Positions 5,970 to 8,447 of a stretch of 8,447 nucleotides of DNA are shown here, one piece after another. The position numbers and the translations under genes are program-made. The DNA comes from Alphaproteobacteria bacterium (GTDB taxonomy: Bacteria; Pseudomonadota; Alphaproteobacteria; Rhizobiales; Rhizobiaceae). Location: positions 1-8,447 of the forward strand of contig JAFKFE010000380.1 of NCBI GenBank assembly GCA_017308345.1, in the 5' to 3' direction. Each line of letters opens with the position of its first letter. Positions within the stretch are counted from its first letter, which is position 1. The notes under the pieces were generated by a model that was not told the origin of the DNA, did not search any database, and saw nothing but the letters and a program-made list of their open reading frames with translations.

Positions 5970-6110
5970 GGCATATTGATCTTCAGGTGATGCCGGCCTG
6001 CAAATGGCGGCTTCCTGCGCTTCCGGTGCTCACGTACTTTAAGTACGCTCCGCTCCGGTTCTCGGAACCCGCCATTTTCGGCGCGGCCTGACCTGAATCT
6101 CAACATACCT
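5969..6110. repeat. Palindromic intergenic repeat, copy 2
   Basis: A 142-bp element, the second copy of the one at 5036-5179. Its outer arms, 5969-5988 and 6091-6110, match at 16 of 20 positions. The central hairpin reads CGTACTT-T-AAGTACG, the next GGTTC-TCG-GAACC. AAATGGCGG in the left half pairs perfectly with CCGCCATTT in the right half, so the element can form one long, branched stem. Differences from copy 1 cluster in these inner arms. It begins at the stop codon of the GFA gene and ends 95 bases before the next gene, where it could stop transcription or stabilise mRNA 3' ends. No target-site duplication is evident. Confidence 0.87.
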
Positions 6111-6205
6111 CAGCCTCTCTTGGGCTGACTCATTTCGTCGCATCTCTGCACAAAAATTTCATCTTCGATGCACGAGATAGCCGGCAGGCATCTAGGAGGC
6201 GACGG

Positions 6206-6418
6206 ATGAGTGAGAGCATCAACACCCTGGACGAGCTTTTGAACGATCCGATGATCCAACTCGTGATGGCGCGTGACCATGTGCGCCCGTCCGAGCTTCG
6301 CTTGCTTCTGGAAAAGGCCCGCGGCAAGGCTGGCGATGATTCTCGCATCGATCAGGCTTCGGTGCCCCCCGCGCATGTGGTGGCCAGAAGCTGCCTGAAG
6401 CAGTGGCTGCACCGCTGA
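6206..6418 (+). CDS. Small protein of unknown function (70 aa)
   Basis: Complete 70-residue protein with an excellent ribosome binding site, AGGAGG six bases before the ATG (6194-6199). It is not matched to a named family. The N-terminal part (NTLDELLNDPMIQLVMARDHVRPSELRLLLEKARGK) is predicted to form two or three amphipathic helices, followed by a short polar linker and a VPPAHVVARSCLKQW tail with the only cysteine. No signal peptide, membrane span or metal motif is seen. Codon use is like that of the neighbours. The strong RBS and sensible composition argue that it is real. The 95 bases upstream hold no convincing promoter; a weak CAGCC/GGCTG hairpin (6111-6127) adjoins the palindromic repeat. 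Confidence 0.75.
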   Translation: MSESINTLDELLNDPMIQLVMARDHVRPSELRLLLEKARGKAGDDSRIDQASVPPAHVVARSCLKQWLHR

Positions 6419-6432
6419 GGCAGGAAAATGCG

Positions 6433-6460
6433 TGGCGGTTCTCCGTCGGGAACAGCGCCA
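6433..6460. terminator. Hairpin between convergent genes, possible bidirectional terminator
   Basis: TGGCG-GTTC (6433-6441) pairs with GAAC-(AG)-CGCCA (6450-6460) across an eight-base loop, with a two-base bulge. It fills the 53-base gap between the 70-aa gene and the GNAT-like gene that faces it. There is no T-run on either side, so it may block rather than classically terminate transcription. Confidence 0.4.
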
Positions 6461-6471
6461 GGACCCGCGGG

Positions 6472-7401
6472 TCAGCCCGAATGCGCGGGCAGGTAGCTGT
6501 AGTGATCGCGTAAATAGGCGAGCTTGAAGCCAAGCCGGTCGTAGTTGCGATAGGCCGGCCCGTCGCGATCGGGGCGAGGCGCCTCGATATCGGCGACAAA
6601 CAGTTTCGCGCCGGCGGCGATGCCGTCGCGAACCAGCCTTTCCCCAAGCATGGCATCGAGATCGAAGCTGGGCGCCATGATTCCGGGCACCGGTGCGTCG
6701 ATGCCGCTCCAGGCGGCGCCGTCCGAGATGAAGAGTGAGCGCACCGCCTCCACGGCGCCTTTGCGCCTCAGCGTGTAGTGATGCCAGCCCTTGCGGCCGA
6801 CCAGCGCCTTGAGCCAGGGAGAGGTGGGCAACCTGTATTTGGCATCGATGAAGGAAGCCCACTCGGAAGCTGTCCTGGGTGTGACCTCCTCGACCACCGG
6901 ATCGTCAATCGGGATAAGCGGATCGGCCGGGAAAAGCGGCTCGTCCGGCAGCGGCGTCGCGTCGCGATAGATGCGCTCCCAGCCGCCCTGATGCTGCAGG
7001 CCGCGCGCTTCCAGCCAGCACCGCAGCCGCGACGGCTCGGTGTGTGGATTGGCATAGAACCACGGCCGCATGATGCCGGCATCGCGGTAGCGCGCGAGCA
7101 GCGCGTCGACCTGTTCTTCCGTTGCTGGCCCATCGACGCCAATGTTCTTCACGCAGTTGAAATGGATGAACGGGATCGTCGCGCAGGTGGTCCAGATCAG
7201 ATCGCCATCGCTCGCGATCGACAGCCCATGCCGTGCCGCGAAATCCGCGGGCGCGGCTTCGTAGAGGTCGAGCCAGGCAGCGACTTCGGCGCGCTCGATG
7301 GCGCGGCTGAAATCGCGCGACACCTCCTCGATCGCTATTTCCGGGACATGCGTTGCCGGCGGCACGACGGGCTGCAATTCCGAGAGGGCGGCGGTCGACA
7401 T
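6472..7401 (-). CDS. GNAT-like two-lobed protein of unknown substrate
   Basis: 309 residues, with GGAGGAG six bases before the ATG. The N-terminal lobe includes FIHFNCVKNIGVDGPATEEQ (79-98) and a helix LLARYRDAGI, as in the first lobe of GNAT-fold proteins of the 'FNRVxGLG' type. The C-terminal lobe has WHHYTLRRKGAVEAVRSLFI (206-225) and ends NYDRLGFKLAYLR (286-298), the typical final GNAT element (compare N-x-x-LYxxLGF). The acetyl-CoA pyrophosphate loop, normally R/Q-x-x-G-x-G/A, is not clearly present: the corresponding region reads PSFDLDAMLGERLVRDG. Cofactor binding is therefore doubtful, and it could be a divergent or inactive acetyltransferase. No signal peptide is seen. It is divergent from uppP and convergent with the 70-aa gene, so it is a single transcription unit with its own promoter and palindrome. 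The CDS is secure, the function not. Confidence 0.85.
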   Translation of the reverse strand: MSTAALSELQPVVPPATHVPEIAIEEVSRDFSRAIERAEVAAWLDLYEAAPADFAARHGLSIASDGDLIWTTCATIPFIHFNCVKNIGVDGPATEEQVDALLARYRDAGIMRPWFYANPHTEPSRLRCWLEARGLQHQGGWERIYRDATPLPDEPLFPADPLIPIDDPVVEEVTPRTASEWASFIDAKYRLPTSPWLKALVGRKGWHHYTLRRKGAVEAVRSLFISDGAAWSGIDAPVPGIMAPSFDLDAMLGERLVRDGIAAGAKLFVADIEAPRPDRDGPAYRNYDRLGFKLAYLRDHYSYLPAHSG

Positions 7402-7421
7402 GGCAGGCTCCTCCGATTTGC

Positions 7422-7434
7422 CTTACGGTGTAAG
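7422..7434. promoter_or_regulatory. Operator-like palindrome CTTAC-N3-GTAAG
   Basis: Perfect 5-bp arms around three bases, in the 5' leader of the GNAT-like gene, starting 8 bases past its -10 box on the minus strand. TTAC-N3-GTAA sites of this size and position are common targets of TetR-type repressors. No regulator gene lies in the window. Confidence 0.5.
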
Positions 7435-7442
7435 ATTAGCGG

Positions 7443-7470
7443 AGGATAATATGACGTCGCCTGTTGTCAA
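7443..7470 (-). promoter_or_regulatory. Sigma70-type promoter of the GNAT-like gene
   Basis: On the minus strand, a consensus TTGACA (7470-7465) stands 16 bases from TATCCT (7448-7443, 4 of 6). Transcription would start near 7436, directly before the CTTAC/GTAAG palindrome, leaving a leader of about 35 bases with a strong RBS. It is the best promoter match in the window. A nine-base direct repeat, GATTAGCGG, flanks it at 7434-7442 and 7475-7483, 41 bases apart. Confidence 0.6.
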
Positions 7471-7508
7471 GCAGGATTAGCGGCACCTTACAAATCCGTG
7501 AGTTGGAA

Positions 7509-7547
7509 TCACGCTATCGTGAGGCTAAGCCTGTCCTCGAGGGGCTT
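7509..7547 (+). other. Cluster of short inverted repeats in the uppP leader
   Basis: Three adjoining palindromes, TCACG-CTAT-CGTGA (7509-7522), AGGCT-A-AGCCT (7522-7532) and CCTCGAGG (7535-7542), are followed by GGCTTTT. AAGCC (7527-7531) can also pair with GGCTT (7543-7547), giving a terminator-like shape that ends in T's. They could form a leader structure controlling uppP, but no promoter for uppP was identified with confidence and no known riboswitch class is recognised. Confidence 0.3.
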
Positions 7548-7607
7548 TTCGGATGACGATTCACTTTTGCCTCGGAGAAAGCCCGGGGCGCAGGGAAAAG
7601 GGTTGAG

Positions 7608-8447
7608 ATGACCGACGTCTGCACTCAAGGACTGGACACCGGCTTTGTCAGCCTGGGTTATGCCAAGGTGGCATTTCTGGGCATCGTGCAAGGCATCACC
7701 GAATTGCTGCCGATCTCGTCCACGGCGCATATGCGCATCGTGCCGGCGGTGCTCGGCTGGCAGGATCCCGGATCGGCCTTCTCGGCCGCCATGCAGCTGG
7801 CGGCGCTGGCGGCGGTGGTCAGCTATTTCTGGAGCGATGTCAGGGACGTGCTGTTCGGATCGATCTCGGCGATCACGCGCCGCGATTTCGGCGACCGCCA
7901 TTTCCGCCTCGCGATCAGCATCGTGCTCGCCACCGTCCCGATCGTCATTGCGGGCCTTGCGCTTTCCGGCGTGCTCAACGCCTGCAACTCGCCATTGCGC
8001 GGTCTTGCGGTGATAGGCTGGGCCTGTATCGCCATGGCGATCCTTTTGGCGCTGGCCGAAATCTTCGCCAGCCACAAGCTCATGCTGCGCCAGGCGTCGA
8101 TCCTCGACGCGCTGCTGGTCGGCGTCGCCCAGGTCGGCGCGCTCATTCCGGGCGTCTCGCGCTCGGGCTCGACGCTGACGGCGGCGATGGGTTTGGGCTT
8201 CGCTCGGCCGGAGGCGGCGCGCCTGTCATTCCTGCTCGGCTTGCCGGCCATCGCGCTGGCCGGCCTCAAGGAGCTGTGGGAACTGCACAAGGTGCATCTC
8301 GACGCACATGGCTGGTCGGTCCTGGCCGTCGGCCTCGTCGTCGCCTCGATCTCGGCCTTCTTCGCCATTTGGGGGCTGATGCGGGTGCTCGAACGCTTCT
8401 CCGCCTGGCCGTTCGTCATCTATCGCGGCCTGCTCGGCGTGGTGCTG
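7608..8447 (+). CDS. uppP: Undecaprenyl-diphosphate phosphatase (3' end cut by window)
   Basis: Integral membrane phosphatase that converts undecaprenyl diphosphate to the monophosphate lipid carrier for peptidoglycan and other envelope polymers; also known as bacA because extra copies give bacitracin resistance. 280 codons are visible with no stop before the edge, so nearly all of the usual 265-285 residues are present. The first motif is QGITELLPISSTAHM (28-42), containing the (E/Q)-x-x-x-E pair as Gln28/Glu32 and the histidine His41. The second is PGVSRSGST (181-189) with the catalytic-site Ser-Arg-Ser-Gly. Several hydrophobic spans are evident (about 60-75, 102-122, 133-152, 205-222, 243-262). 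AAGGG precedes the ATG by five bases. This form, with ELLPISSTAHM in place of the commoner EFLPISSTGHL, resembles a variant remembered from rhizobia, which often carry more than one uppP. It is divergent from the GNAT-like gene. Confidence 0.95.
   Translation, partial: MTDVCTQGLDTGFVSLGYAKVAFLGIVQGITELLPISSTAHMRIVPAVLGWQDPGSAFSAAMQLAALAAVVSYFWSDVRDVLFGSISAITRRDFGDRHFRLAISIVLATVPIVIAGLALSGVLNACNSPLRGLAVIGWACIAMAILLALAEIFASHKLMLRQASILDALLVGVAQVGALIPGVSRSGSTLTAAMGLGFARPEAARLSFLLGLPAIALAGLKELWELHKVHLDAHGWSVLAVGLVVASISAFFAIWGLMRVLERFSAWPFVIYRGLLGVVL

Noticed and set aside
5036..6110. CRISPR array or insertion sequence
   Set aside because: Only two copies, separated by two real genes, with no short regular spacers and no transposase.
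7451..7480. Nine-codon frame (MTSPVVKQD) with GGAGG five bases upstream
   Set aside because: It lies inside the divergent promoter of the GNAT-like gene and its start abuts that promoter's -10 box. Too short to support; at most a leader peptide if a plus-strand transcript starts upstream of it.
7509..8419. Minus-strand open frames of 188 and 198 codons across uppP
   Set aside because: They are antisense to uppP, whose catalytic motifs are intact, and their composition is not protein-like.

Overview
The window comes from a high-GC alphaproteobacterial chromosome, most likely a Rhizobiales member close to Mesorhizobium. This rests on the codon use (strong G/C at third positions), the relatives recalled for UppP, the GFA-family protein and the SSAT-like/APAH-like proteins, and a palindromic intergenic repeat of the kind rhizobia carry. 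It is an inference from pattern recognition; no search was run. No tRNA, rRNA, CRISPR array, transposase or phage gene was found.

Left region (1-4913). A cut-off class V aminotransferase (cysteine-desulfurase-like) runs rightward and ends one base short of the stop codon of an opposing, tightly packed four-gene operon. Read leftward from 4913, the operon encodes (i) a 544-residue N,N-dimethylformamidase large-subunit-like protein with a TTG start, (ii) a class III PLP aminotransferase, (iii) a GNAT acetyltransferase resembling spermidine/spermine N-acetyltransferase, and (iv) an acetylpolyamine-amidohydrolase-type member of the histone deacetylase superfamily. Gaps are 1, 13 and 2 bases, so co-transcription is very likely. 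Together the genes look like a pathway for (acyl)polyamines or other N-acylated amines: add or remove an acyl group, hydrolyse an amide, and transaminate the freed primary amine. The substrate is not readable from the sequence.

Middle region (4914-6471). Two directly oriented copies of a ~143-bp palindromic repeat (5036-5179 and 5969-6110) bracket two small genes: a single-domain ParB/Srx-fold protein of 82 residues and a GFA-family protein with the full set of seven zinc-type cysteines. After the second copy comes a 70-residue protein of unknown function with a strong ribosome binding site. A hairpin at 6433-6460 separates it from the next, convergent gene.

Right region (6472-8447). A GNAT-like two-lobed protein is encoded leftward from 7401. 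It has a good sigma70-type promoter and a perfect palindrome (CTTAC-N3-GTAAG) at the expected transcription start, suggesting control by a TetR-type or similar dimeric regulator. Divergent from it is uppP (bacA), undecaprenyl-diphosphate phosphatase, which runs off the right edge with all its signature motifs intact.

The best candidate for something under-described is the four-gene operon, in particular the stand-alone dimethylformamidase-like protein joined to an acetylpolyamine acetylase/deacetylase pair. The paired palindromic repeats around the ParB-like/GFA module come second.
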